NCBI RefSeq assembly: GCF_001050235.1
Contig: NZ_DF967972.1
Span: 1,984,107-2,048,106 of the forward strand
Origin: Longilinea arvoryzae
Lineage (GTDB): Bacteria > Chloroflexota > Anaerolineae > Anaerolineales > Anaerolineaceae
Direction of reading: 5' to 3'
DNA length: 64,000 nt
Below are positions 8,967 through 16,956 of the stretch, piece by piece. Position 1 is the stretch's first letter; each line of letters starts with the position of its first letter. The notes beneath the pieces are model-generated. The model worked only from the letters and a program-made list of their open reading frames with translations. It had not been told where the DNA came from and searched no databases. The position numbers and the translations under genes were made by a program.

Positions 8967-9539
8967 ATGGATACTAACGTGGAAAATCCCCAGGAGACGC
9001 AACCTTCCCCCCGCCGCAACCTGCCGCGCTGGGTGATCCTACTCTCTTTCACCGTGCTGTTGGCTTTTTTGGCTCTCATCGGCATTGGCTTGCGTCGCGT
9101 ACAGGCTGGCCCAATCGTGATCGGGCAAAAGGTGCCCGATTTTTCCATGGTCACCTTTGACGGACAGACGCATGACCTATCCGATTTCAAGGGAAAGGTC
9201 GTGGTGCTCAATTTCTGGGCATCCTGGTGCGCGCCCTGTTCGCAGGAAGCCGCTGAACTGGAGCAGGCCTGGCAGTATTACAAACCCGGGAATGAAGTGA
9301 TTTTTCTGGGCGTCGATTATACCGACACTGAACCGGAAGCGCTATCTTATCTGGCGAAATACAGCATCAGCTACCCGAACGCGCCGGATTTACGCACGAT
9401 CATCTCCCAAATGTTCCGCATCACAGGGGTGCCGGAAACGTATTTTATCGACCGTGATGGCAACCTGGCCTATGTCAAGAAAGGCCCCTTTGCTTCCATG
9501 ACCGAAATTCAGGCCGCGATCGATGATCTCCTTAAGTAG
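8967..9539 (+). CDS. Membrane-anchored thioredoxin-like protein, CcmG/ResA/TlpA family
   Basis: A 190-residue protein with a single N-terminal membrane span (about residues 22-46) and a periplasmic thioredoxin fold. The active site WCAPC occupies residues 87-91 (C88, C91). The cis-Pro loop appears in TGVPETYFIDRDG, typical of the CcmG/ResA group. It probably passes electrons to CcmH or directly to apocytochrome cysteines. It lies 24 bases after ccmH and 27 bases before the next gene, so it is part of the ccm operon. Confidence 0.9.
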   Translation: MDTNVENPQETQPSPRRNLPRWVILLSFTVLLAFLALIGIGLRRVQAGPIVIGQKVPDFSMVTFDGQTHDLSDFKGKVVVLNFWASWCAPCSQEAAELEQAWQYYKPGNEVIFLGVDYTDTEPEALSYLAKYSISYPNAPDLRTIISQMFRITGVPETYFIDRDGNLAYVKKGPFASMTEIQAAIDDLLK

Positions 9540-9566
9540 GCAGGGTCCGATTAACAGGAAGAACTT

Positions 9567-10100
9567 ATGGATATTGGCTCGCTTTTTCTCATCCTCGCAT
9601 TAGCTCTGGCCGTGATTTTTTTCATCGCTCAACCTTTCTTCAAATCCGAAGAGAAAAAAGGCCCGGCTGTCAAAGAAGCAATTGAAACTCGCGAGCATCT
9701 CCGCTCGGCGCTGCTGGCTGAGGAAGAACAAGTTCTGGACGCGCTGCAGGAATTGGATTTTGACGACGCGCTGGGAAAAATTCCGGCTGAGGATTATCCG
9801 GCGCAACGGATCAGCCTGCTGAACCAGGGCGCGAACGTGATGCGCCAATTGGATCAGATAGAGGAGCGCGACGTCACCCAGAGCGCAGAGGACAGGCTCG
9901 AAGCCGCCATCGCCGCCCGGCGCGCAGATACGCAGGCGAATGCCGGCGCCGCCGGAATTGGCGCCCGGGATGCCATCGAGGACCGGATTGCAACGCGCCG
10001 CCGCGCGCGGGAGGAGAAATCCGTGGGCTTCTGCACCAAATGCGGCCACCCATTGCAGAAATCGGATAAATTCTGCCCAAAGTGCGGCACAGCCTTATGA
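9567..10100 (+). CDS. Membrane-anchored coiled-coil protein with C-terminal zinc ribbon
   Basis: A 177-residue protein with one N-terminal membrane span (about residues 4-23), a long charged Ala/Glu/Arg-rich helical region likely to form a coiled coil, and a C-terminal zinc ribbon with cysteines 156, 159, 170 and 173 (CTKCG...FCPKCG). Position between ccmG-like and ccmA genes suggests a role like CcmI, which also starts with a membrane helix in ccm operons, but the zinc ribbon is not a CcmI feature and no TPRs are visible. The function is therefore open. Only ten bases separate it from the cytochrome gene downstream. Confidence 0.8.
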   Translation: MDIGSLFLILALALAVIFFIAQPFFKSEEKKGPAVKEAIETREHLRSALLAEEEQVLDALQELDFDDALGKIPAEDYPAQRISLLNQGANVMRQLDQIEERDVTQSAEDRLEAAIAARRADTQANAGAAGIGARDAIEDRIATRRRAREEKSVGFCTKCGHPLQKSDKFCPKCGTAL

Positions 10101-10110
10101 CGGGGGAGTC

Positions 10111-12033
10111 ATGAAGCGTTCTTTTATTTTCTCGGCAATCATTGCGCTGGTTTTTCTTTCGGCCTGCTCGCTGGCCGAGGATGTCACCCCGCCGCCCGAT
10201 TATCAGGCGCCGACCCCTTCGAGCGTGGAAACGGTTTACCCGATCGTCCCACCCGACCCGGAGCGCGGCGCGGAAATATTTGCCGAGAAATGCGCACCCT
10301 GTCATGGGGATGTGGGGCGCGGGAACGGGACGATGGCGTCCAATCTTTCGGTGGAGGTCCCGGCCATTGGGCGTTCGGAAGTTGCCCTGGGGGCGCGCCC
10401 CGTCGAATGGTACGCTGTGGTCACCAATGGGCGGATGGAACGCAGCATGCCGCCCTTCAATTCTTTGACCGATCGCGATCGCTGGGACGTGGTGGCGTAT
10501 GCGCTTTCGCTGCACGTGACCCAGGGCGAATTGGATTCGGCCAGGGTCTTATACGAACAAGCGTGCCAGAGTTGCCACGGCGTACAGGGCAAGGGGGACG
10601 GCGCTCAGGCGGCCGGGATGACCGTGCCGGATTGGTCTCAGCCGGAACGGCTGGCGCTGCGATCAGAAGAGGAATTGTTCCAAACGATTACAACCGGCGC
10701 TGGCGAGATGCCGGCTTACCGCGATACACTCACCGATGCGCAGCGCCTTGGGCTGGCAGCCTATGTGCGCTCGCTGACTTTCGCGTCGCCTGGCATTCGG
10801 GCCGAAGCTGCCCCGACCACCACGCCCGAGCCAACCCTTACCCCGACCGTCAAACCATCTCTCTCGAGCATGGGCGCAACGCCTTTGGGCAGTACAACCG
10901 CGACGCTGGAAGTTACCCCCGACCAACCTCAAAAAACAACCATTTTCGGCACCCTTAAGAATGCGTCCGGCGGCGGATTCCCGGACGGTTTGGAGGCGAC
11001 CCTGCATGCCTATGATGATATGCAGGCCGCGTTCACGCTGACCGCGCCGGTGAAGGCGGACGGCAGTTATCAATTCACGGATGTCGAACTGGCCGATAAC
11101 CGCGTGTTCATGGTGACGGTAAATGTCGAAGGGGTGGATTACAATTCGGATCCCCTGCACAGCAAAGACATCTCCGTGGACCAGGCGCCGGAACTGCCGA
11201 TCACGATCTACGAGGTCAGCAATGATGTGGCGCTCTTGCGCGGCGATCGCCTGCACGTCTTCTTCGATTTTACCGATCCGAAGATGGTGCAGGTGGTGGA
11301 ATTGATGATCTTCAGCAATCCAAGTCAGCAGGTCGTCGCACCGGCAGCGGGCAGTACGACGCTTCTGAATTTCAAACTTCCGGCAGGCGCAACCGATATT
11401 CAATTTCAGGACGGAACGCTGGGCGACGGCACCTACATTCAAACGGCGGATGGCTTTGGCGTCGCCCAGGCTTATACGCCAGCCGAAGGGTATCAGGTTC
11501 TTTTTGCCTACAATTTGCCCTATACACACAAGGGCGATTTCGAACTGGACGTCCCCATCGATGTCGCCGAAGCAATTGTGATGCTGCCCCAACAGGGCGT
11601 GCGCATGAAGAGCAGCCAGTTGACGGACGCCGGCTCGCGCACAGTACAGGACATCGATCTGGAGTTGTTTACCGGCGCCAATCTCTCGCCGACCTCTCCG
11701 TTGAAATTGAGCCTGAGCGGGCGTCCCAGGCAGGGAGCCCAGGTCAGTTCCGGTTCCACGACCACGCTGGTGATCGGCATCGGTGCGTTTGGATTGGTGG
11801 GCGCAGCGGCCGGGATTTATTTCCTTCGCCGCCGGAAGGCCCGGAATTCACATCAGATCGAAATTTTAAAGGATGAAACCCCCGAGACATTGATGGATGC
11901 CATCATCGCCCTGGACGATCAGCGCCGCACAGGTGAATTAAATGAAGAAGCCTATCTTAGCCGGCGCAGTGAACTCAAGCAGCGATTGGAGCAGGCCCTC
12001 AACTCGAAAGACCCCGGGAAAGGCGCTGAATGA
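10111..12033 (+). CDS. Diheme c-type cytochrome lipoprotein with C-terminal membrane span
   Basis: A 640-residue exported lipoprotein. The signal peptide ends in a lipobox LSAC with Cys19. Two cytochrome c domains follow, each with one heme motif: CAPCH at 61-65 and CQSCH at 152-156. A Thr/Pro-rich linker leads to about 300 residues of beta-rich domains without an obvious family. A membrane span is near 551-572. The cytoplasmic tail ends with DEEAY-like helix residues (GELNEEAYLSRRSELKQRLEQ), as seen in SHOCT-like oligomerisation tails. The start is at 10111, since the upstream in-frame extension overlaps the zinc-ribbon gene in another frame. The stop overlaps ccmA (ATGA). Its presence inside a ccm operon is unusual. 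Confidence 0.85.
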   Translation: MKRSFIFSAIIALVFLSACSLAEDVTPPPDYQAPTPSSVETVYPIVPPDPERGAEIFAEKCAPCHGDVGRGNGTMASNLSVEVPAIGRSEVALGARPVEWYAVVTNGRMERSMPPFNSLTDRDRWDVVAYALSLHVTQGELDSARVLYEQACQSCHGVQGKGDGAQAAGMTVPDWSQPERLALRSEEELFQTITTGAGEMPAYRDTLTDAQRLGLAAYVRSLTFASPGIRAEAAPTTTPEPTLTPTVKPSLSSMGATPLGSTTATLEVTPDQPQKTTIFGTLKNASGGGFPDGLEATLHAYDDMQAAFTLTAPVKADGSYQFTDVELADNRVFMVTVNVEGVDYNSDPLHSKDISVDQAPELPITIYEVSNDVALLRGDRLHVFFDFTDPKMVQVVELMIFSNPSQQVVAPAAGSTTLLNFKLPAGATDIQFQDGTLGDGTYIQTADGFGVAQAYTPAEGYQVLFAYNLPYTHKGDFELDVPIDVAEAIVMLPQQGVRMKSSQLTDAGSRTVQDIDLELFTGANLSPTSPLKLSLSGRPRQGAQVSSGSTTTLVIGIGAFGLVGAAAGIYFLRRRKARNSHQIEILKDETPETLMDAIIALDDQRRTGELNEEAYLSRRSELKQRLEQALNSKDPGKGAE

Positions 12034-12761
12034 TCGAGGTGCGCTCGCTGGTAAAACGGTTTGGCCCGAAAACCGTGCTGCGCGGCCTGGATTTTTCGGT
12101 GGCCCAGGGAGAATTCGTGGCCCTGTTGGGACCCAACGGCGCAGGCAAGACCACGTTTTTACGCATTCTGGCTTCGCTTTCCCGGCAGTCTTTGGGGGAG
12201 GTGAAGATCGCCGGATTTTCGCTGCCGGAGCAATCGGCTGCCGTGCGGCGGCGGCTGGGCGTGGTTTCGCATCTGCCGCTGCTTTACGGAGATCTGAGCG
12301 CGGAAGAGAATCTGCGCTTCTACGGCCGCATGTACGGCGTTCCAAACCTGTATGCGCGCATCACCGAAGTGTTGGAACTGGTCGGGCTGACCGCCCGGCG
12401 GCGCGATCTGGTGCGGACTTTCTCGCGCGGCATGCAGCAGCGCCTGGCGATTGGACGGGCCATTCTTCACGACCCCGAAGTGCTCCTGCTGGATGAACCG
12501 CACACCGGCCTGGACCAGGATGCTTGCGGCATGCTGGATGAGGTGCTGCGCCAGGTGGCCGTTCGCGGCCGGACTGTGGTGATGACTTCGCATGACCTGG
12601 CGCGGGCCCAGGACCTGGCCTCGCGGTTCGATATCCTGACCCGCGGGCGCATTCAGGCCTCGGTGCAGCAATCCGACCTGGTTGTGGACGGCCTGTTATC
12701 GTTCTACCGCAAAACCCTGGAAGCGGGCGCGTCCGTTCAACGCGAGGGGAGAGCGCTATGA
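12030..12761 (+). CDS. ccmA: Heme exporter ATP-binding protein CcmA
   Basis: A 243-residue ABC ATPase that with CcmB, CcmC and CcmD releases holo-CcmE. Walker A GPNGAGKTT is at residues 34-42, the signature SRGMQ at 132-136 and Walker B LLLDEP at 152-157. The His switch follows in VMTSHD. The start overlaps the cytochrome gene stop and the end overlaps ccmB by four bases, so translation is coupled across the three genes. Confidence 0.9.
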   Translation: MIEVRSLVKRFGPKTVLRGLDFSVAQGEFVALLGPNGAGKTTFLRILASLSRQSLGEVKIAGFSLPEQSAAVRRRLGVVSHLPLLYGDLSAEENLRFYGRMYGVPNLYARITEVLELVGLTARRRDLVRTFSRGMQQRLAIGRAILHDPEVLLLDEPHTGLDQDACGMLDEVLRQVAVRGRTVVMTSHDLARAQDLASRFDILTRGRIQASVQQSDLVVDGLLSFYRKTLEAGASVQREGRAL

Positions 12762-13441
12762 ATCAGGTGACTCCCTTCCTGCGCGCGATGGGCGCCGTGG
12801 TGTGGAAGGACCTGGCCGCCGAATGGCGCAGCCGGGAAATGCTCTCGGCCATGCTGGTCTTTGCCCTGCTGGTTATTCTGATTTTTAATTTCGCCCTGGA
12901 ACTCGATCCGGTCGGAAGAGCCAACATCACCTCCGGTATTTTGTGGGTGACCTTCACCTTCGCCGGCACGCTGGGACTGAATCGTTCCATGGCGGTCGAA
13001 AAAGATCGCGGCTGCCTGGACGGGCTGCTGCTTGCGCCGGTGGACCGCACGGCTATCTATTTCGGCAAGGCGCTCGCGAACTGGATTTTCATGCTCTCGG
13101 TGGCGGTCATCGTTTTGCCGGTATACAGTGTGCTCTACAATATCAATTTGTTTCAACCCGGCTTGCTGCTGGTGATTGTTTTGGGCTCCGAAGGGTACGT
13201 GGCGATCGGAACATTGCTGTCGACCATGACCGTGCAGACGCGAACGCGGGATATTTTGCTGCCCATTTTGCTCTTCCCGGTGGTCATCCCGGTGGTCGTG
13301 GCGGCTGTGAAGGCTTCCGGCAATTTCCTGGCCGGGTTGGAAATGACGGAAATTCAGCCCTGGCTGAATTTATTGATCGTCTACGATGTGGTTTTCACAT
13401 GCGTGGCTTTCATGGTTTTCGATGCGGTGGTTGAGGAATAA
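12758..13441 (+). CDS. ccmB: Heme exporter membrane protein CcmB
   Basis: A 227-residue integral membrane protein with about six spans and the conserved early segment RSREMLSAMLVFALLV, then NRSMAVEKDRGCLDGLLLAP between spans 2 and 3, typical of CcmB. It forms the membrane part of the CcmAB transporter-like complex. The ATG overlaps the ccmA stop (ATGA). Confidence 0.9.
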   Translation: MNQVTPFLRAMGAVVWKDLAAEWRSREMLSAMLVFALLVILIFNFALELDPVGRANITSGILWVTFTFAGTLGLNRSMAVEKDRGCLDGLLLAPVDRTAIYFGKALANWIFMLSVAVIVLPVYSVLYNINLFQPGLLLVIVLGSEGYVAIGTLLSTMTVQTRTRDILLPILLFPVVIPVVVAAVKASGNFLAGLEMTEIQPWLNLLIVYDVVFTCVAFMVFDAVVEE

Positions 13442-13488
13442 GCCTCATTTCTTCTCTCGATGAGCATCGCTTGACAGGAGGAATTTGA

Positions 13489-14187
13489 ATGACGGCGCAA
13501 CCGAAATCATTACGGGTTTTGAATGGGGTAACGGCGCTGCTGTTGGCTGCCGCAACCCTGATGGTCTTTCTGTACGCGCCCACCGAGGCGGTGATGGGCC
13601 TGGTGCAGAAGGTCTTTTATTTCCACGTGGCATCGGGTTGGACCGGTATGCTCGGCTTTTTGGTGGCATTCGTCGCGGGCATCGCCTACCTGATCACCCA
13701 CAAACGCAGTTGGGATATCGTCGGCATGGCCGGGGTTGAAATTGGCCTGGTGTTCATGCTGATCTGCATCATCACCGGCTCGATCTGGGCGCGCCCGATC
13801 TGGAATACCTGGTGGACCTGGGACCCGCGCCTCACGACGGCAACCATCATGGAGCTGGTCTATGCGGCCTACCTGATGCTGCGGCAGGGGGTCGAAGATC
13901 CCGACCGGCGGGCGCGATTCGGGGCCGTATATGCCATCATTGGCTTTTTAAGCGTGCCGCTGACCTTCTTTTCGATTCGCATTTTCCGCACCATCCACCC
14001 GGTGGTGATCGGCGGCAGCGACCCTTCGGCCACGGGGTCGTTCGATATGACGGCCAGGATGCTGCAAACCTTCATGTTCAGCCTGCTGACTTTCTCCGTA
14101 TTGTTCGCGAACGCGCTGTGGCACCGTATTCGCCTGGGCAAGTTCGCTGATCAGGTCGATCAAATGAAAATGAAATGGATGGACTGA
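13489..14187 (+). CDS. ccmC: Heme handling protein CcmC
   Basis: A 232-residue protein with about six spans. The WWD heme-binding segment WWTWDPRL is at residues 108-115, and the flanking periplasmic histidines are visible (FYFHVASGW near residue 45 and IHPVV near 172). CcmC loads heme onto CcmE. A good AGGAGG-like ribosome-binding site precedes the start. The length is typical of CcmC. Confidence 0.93.
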   Translation: MTAQPKSLRVLNGVTALLLAAATLMVFLYAPTEAVMGLVQKVFYFHVASGWTGMLGFLVAFVAGIAYLITHKRSWDIVGMAGVEIGLVFMLICIITGSIWARPIWNTWWTWDPRLTTATIMELVYAAYLMLRQGVEDPDRRARFGAVYAIIGFLSVPLTFFSIRIFRTIHPVVIGGSDPSATGSFDMTARMLQTFMFSLLTFSVLFANALWHRIRLGKFADQVDQMKMKWMD

Positions 14188-14199
14188 GAAGAAAGGAAA

Positions 14200-14358
14200 A
14201 TGACGATGGAAGGACCTGCCGACACCCTGACGTACATGATCGCCGGTTACGCGGTCATATTTGGCGTCATGCTGATCTATCTGGTCAGCCTGATCCTGCG
14301 CTGGAAGAACCTGCGTAAAGACATCGAGGTCTTGAAGGACCTGGAAAAGAAAGACTAA
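14200..14358 (+). CDS. ccmD: Small membrane protein in CcmD position
   Basis: A 52-residue ORF starts 12 bases after the ccmC stop, with AAAGGA just upstream of the ATG. It has one membrane span (about residues 12-34) followed by a highly charged, cytoplasm-facing tail ending LEKKD. That size, topology and position directly after ccmC match CcmD, which holds the CcmABC complex with CcmE. Sequence conservation in CcmD is low, so the call rests mainly on context. Confidence 0.75.
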   Translation: MTMEGPADTLTYMIAGYAVIFGVMLIYLVSLILRWKNLRKDIEVLKDLEKKD

Positions 14359-14384
14359 ATCCATATTCCCGGATCGAGATTTCA

Positions 14385-14418
14385 TCGAGCGGACAGACAA
14401 CTGTCCGCTCGATTTTTT
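14385..14418 (+). terminator. Strong intrinsic terminator of the ccm operon
   Basis: An 11-bp perfect stem (14385-14395 with 14402-14412) with a 6-base loop is followed by six T. Confidence 0.95.
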
Positions 14419-14500
14419 CGTATACTAAATATATAAATTATTGGGAACTTTATCCGATGAAGAACCGTCAATAGGACATCAACACAAAGGAGTCTGCGAG

Positions 14501-15649
14501 ATGAGTAAGAAATTTGTCCTGATGCTATCGGTCTCTTTATTGGTCTTGTTGGCTTTGGCGGCCTGTATTCCCGGAATGCAGCCGGCCGCGACATTGAGCC
14601 CTGAATTGATTGGCACGCTTTCCGCCCAAACCGTTGTGGCGCGTTTGACGGAAATTGCTCGCCAGACCCCTGAGACTTTGCCCACTCAGGAGCCGGTCGT
14701 GGCTTCGCCAACAGTTCAGGTGATCACCCCGACCCCGACCAACACTTCCATTCCGCCCACCATTACGCCCATCCCGCCGACGGCGACGCCCAGCCTTCCG
14801 TGCAACGCCGCCCAATTCGTCAAGGATGTCACTGTTTCAGACGGCAGTGTGTTCAAACCCGGCCAGACCTTCACGAAGACCTGGCGGATCAAGAACATCG
14901 GAAGCTGCAACTGGTCGGCGGATTATTCGATCGTGTTCGTCAGCGGCAACGCCATGTCCGGCCCATCCTCCGTCAATATCAACGCCACGGTCCGGCCGGG
15001 TGAGATGATTGACCTTTCGGTGAACCTGACCGCGCCGAGCAATACCGGCGACTACACCGGCAACTGGGCGCTGCGTACGTCCAGCGGCACGATCTTCGGC
15101 ATCGGCCAGAGCCATGAAGAAAGCTTCTGGGTCAAGATCACCGTCAAGGTAGCCGATACCATTGTTTATAACCTGGCCGACAAGGGCTGCGATGCCAGTT
15201 GGAAATCGACCGTCGGCGGCCTGACCTGCCCAGGATCGGAAGATCTGACCAATGGCTTTGTCAGCAAGGTAAACGGTCCCAATACCGAAACCGGCCAGGA
15301 AAATGAGGCCGCACTGGTGGTGGCGCCGAGCGCGGGCGACGGCGGCTACATCGAAGGACGCTTCCCGAACTTCAAGATCCAGAATGGGGACCATTTCAAA
15401 ACGGTCATCGGCTGCATGGCTTCCAGCCCGAAATGCGACGTGATGTTCCAGGTGAACATCTCCGTGGAAGGCGGCGCCGTGCAAAGTCTGGGCTCGTGGA
15501 CGCAGACTTCGGATAAGAGCCTGCAAAAGATCGATCTGGACCTGAGCGCTTACAAGGACAAGAACGTGTCGATCATCTTGAAAGTGCTCAACAACGGCAA
15601 GGCGGAAGACGACCGCGCCTTCTGGCTGCTGCCCCGCATCCTGAGGTAA
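14501..15649 (+). CDS. Lipoprotein with NBR1-like Ig domain
   Basis: A 382-residue predicted lipoprotein. A signal peptide ends in LAAC (Cys22), followed by a Thr/Pro-rich linker up to about residue 100. The middle domain contains FKPGQTFTKTWRIKNIGSCNW and RPGEMIDLSVNLTAPSNTG segments that match the NBR1-type Ig-like fold (central FW.N.G..W pattern). The C-terminal 150 residues look beta-rich. The start at 14501 has AAAGGAG eight bases upstream. A paralogue with the same architecture lies at 26961-28076. Role unknown; extracellular adhesion or protein binding is a guess. Confidence 0.8.
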   Translation: MSKKFVLMLSVSLLVLLALAACIPGMQPAATLSPELIGTLSAQTVVARLTEIARQTPETLPTQEPVVASPTVQVITPTPTNTSIPPTITPIPPTATPSLPCNAAQFVKDVTVSDGSVFKPGQTFTKTWRIKNIGSCNWSADYSIVFVSGNAMSGPSSVNINATVRPGEMIDLSVNLTAPSNTGDYTGNWALRTSSGTIFGIGQSHEESFWVKITVKVADTIVYNLADKGCDASWKSTVGGLTCPGSEDLTNGFVSKVNGPNTETGQENEAALVVAPSAGDGGYIEGRFPNFKIQNGDHFKTVIGCMASSPKCDVMFQVNISVEGGAVQSLGSWTQTSDKSLQKIDLDLSAYKDKNVSIILKVLNNGKAEDDRAFWLLPRILR

Positions 15650-15661
15650 TTTCGAACTGAA

Positions 15662-15706
15662 AAGGCTGCCTATCGAAACCGCACACCAGCCCGGGCAGCC
15701 TTATTT
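15662..15706 (+). terminator. Terminator after the Ig-like lipoprotein gene
   Basis: AAGGCTGCC (15662-15670) pairs with GGCAGCCTT (15694-15702), with a long loop, followed by a T-rich stretch. Confidence 0.6.
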
Positions 15707-15738
15707 TGATCGAATTAGTAGATATTTATGCCTTGTTT

Positions 15739-15747
15739 TGCTATACT
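15739..15747 (+). promoter_or_regulatory. Extended -10 promoter for the triple-repeat protein
   Basis: TGCTATACT fits TGnTATAaT; it lies about 37 bases before the ATG at 15784, which has AAGGAG upstream. Confidence 0.5.
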
Positions 15748-15783
15748 GAATTCAATCAGAGGGATTGAATCAAGGAGATCGAA

Positions 15784-16839
15784 ATGAGCAACCGAAATAT
15801 TGGCACAAAATGGGGCTGGCTGCGGAATGGATTGCAACTGGCGTTCGTTTTTGTCCTCATTGCGGGATTAGCGCTGGTGCAGACGCCCTTTACCGCGCAG
15901 GCGGCGACAATCCCAACCTTCGACATCGTCAAGGTGGTGGTGGATGACAGCGTGACCATTCGCACCCATAACTTCCCGGCGAACATGACTTTCACCGTGC
16001 GCATGGGAAAGATCGGCACCCGGGCGATCGGCGGCATCGAAATCACCAAGACCGATTCCGGCAAAGGCGGAAGCTTCGATGTGACCTATAAGATTCCGGC
16101 GGATCTCAAGGGTCTGGCGCAGATTGCGATCCGCATGGACGGCAGTCTGGGATACTATGCCTACAACTGGTTCTACAACAAGACCAGCACCAGCACCACG
16201 GCCACCCCGGTTCCTTCGGGTCCCATTCCCACGTTCAGCATCAGCGCGGTGGTGAAAGACGACAGCGTGACCATCAAGACCAGCAACTTCCCGGCCAACC
16301 GGACCTTCACCGTGTTGATGGGCAAGATTGGAACCCGGGCGGTCGGTGGGGTGGAAGTCGGGAAGACCGACTCTGGCAAGGGCGGTTCATTCGAGGCCAC
16401 ATACAAGATCCCAGCCTCGCTCAAGGGACTCTCGCAGATCGCCATCCGGATGGATTCATCGCCTTACTTTGCCTATAACTGGTTCTATAACAGTTCGACG
16501 GGCACCGGCGGCACGGGCGGCGTAACGCCCACACCCATTCCCGGTTACACGGGCTACCCGACCTTCAGCATTATCGGGGTCGACCGCGACAATACGGTCA
16601 CCATCCGCGCCAAGAACCTGCCGCCCCACGTGACCTTTACGGTGCGCATGGGCAAGTACGGTACGCTGGGCCTGGGTGGGACGCAGGTGGCTACCACCGA
16701 TTCGGGCGCGGGCGGGTCGATGGATGTAACCTACACCATCCCCTCCGGCCTGAAGGGATTGGATCGCATTGCCATCCGCATGGACAGCGCCCCCGGTTAC
16801 TTCGCCTATAACTGGTTCTGGAACAACGACGCGCCTTAG
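15784..16839 (+). CDS. Secreted protein with three tandem ~90-residue domains
   Basis: A 351-residue exported protein. A long N-terminus and signal peptide end near AQAA (residue 41). Three copies of one beta-rich domain follow, at roughly 43-132, 148-237 and 258-347, separated by short Ser/Thr/Gly/Pro linkers. Each copy runs from PTF.I through DDSVTI, NFPAN.TFTV.MGK.GT, TDSG.GGS, YKIP..LKGL and IAIRMD to YAYNWFYN. The aromatic YNWF end is nearly invariant. No catalytic motif is recognised, and I know no named family for it. A surface or S-layer/adhesion role is possible. A terminator-like hairpin follows the stop. Confidence 0.8.
   Translation: MSNRNIGTKWGWLRNGLQLAFVFVLIAGLALVQTPFTAQAATIPTFDIVKVVVDDSVTIRTHNFPANMTFTVRMGKIGTRAIGGIEITKTDSGKGGSFDVTYKIPADLKGLAQIAIRMDGSLGYYAYNWFYNKTSTSTTATPVPSGPIPTFSISAVVKDDSVTIKTSNFPANRTFTVLMGKIGTRAVGGVEVGKTDSGKGGSFEATYKIPASLKGLSQIAIRMDSSPYFAYNWFYNSSTGTGGTGGVTPTPIPGYTGYPTFSIIGVDRDNTVTIRAKNLPPHVTFTVRMGKYGTLGLGGTQVATTDSGAGGSMDVTYTIPSGLKGLDRIAIRMDSAPGYFAYNWFWNNDAP
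15910..16824 (+). repeat. Three coding repeats inside the secreted protein gene
   Basis: Copies begin near 15910, 16225 and 16555 (ATCCCAACCTTC, ATTCCCACGTTC, TACCCGACCTTC). Copies 1 and 2 are more alike than copy 3, as judged by eye from the protein. Confidence 0.75.
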
Positions 16840-16856
16840 AAGTCCTTGAATTCTCC

Positions 16857-16882
16857 GCCCTCCCGGCTGTTGCCGGGAGGGC
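16857..16882. terminator. Hairpin between convergent genes
   Basis: An 11-bp perfect GC-rich stem (16857-16867 with 16872-16882) with a TGTT loop. No clear T-run follows on either strand, so it may act as an mRNA-end structure rather than a full intrinsic terminator. Confidence 0.55.
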
Positions 16883-16956
16883 GAGTTCATTCTACGACTG
16901 GATTTACGATGAGGAGCAGCCGGTAAGAATTCCTGTCTGCGCGACGGATGGTTCAG

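Noticed and set aside
9940-10110. N-terminal extension of the diheme cytochrome
   Set aside because: It overlaps the zinc-ribbon gene in another frame; the signal peptide starts at 10111.
10663-11592. A 309-codon frame antisense to the diheme cytochrome
   Set aside because: No domain; the cytochrome on the other strand has lipobox and two heme motifs.
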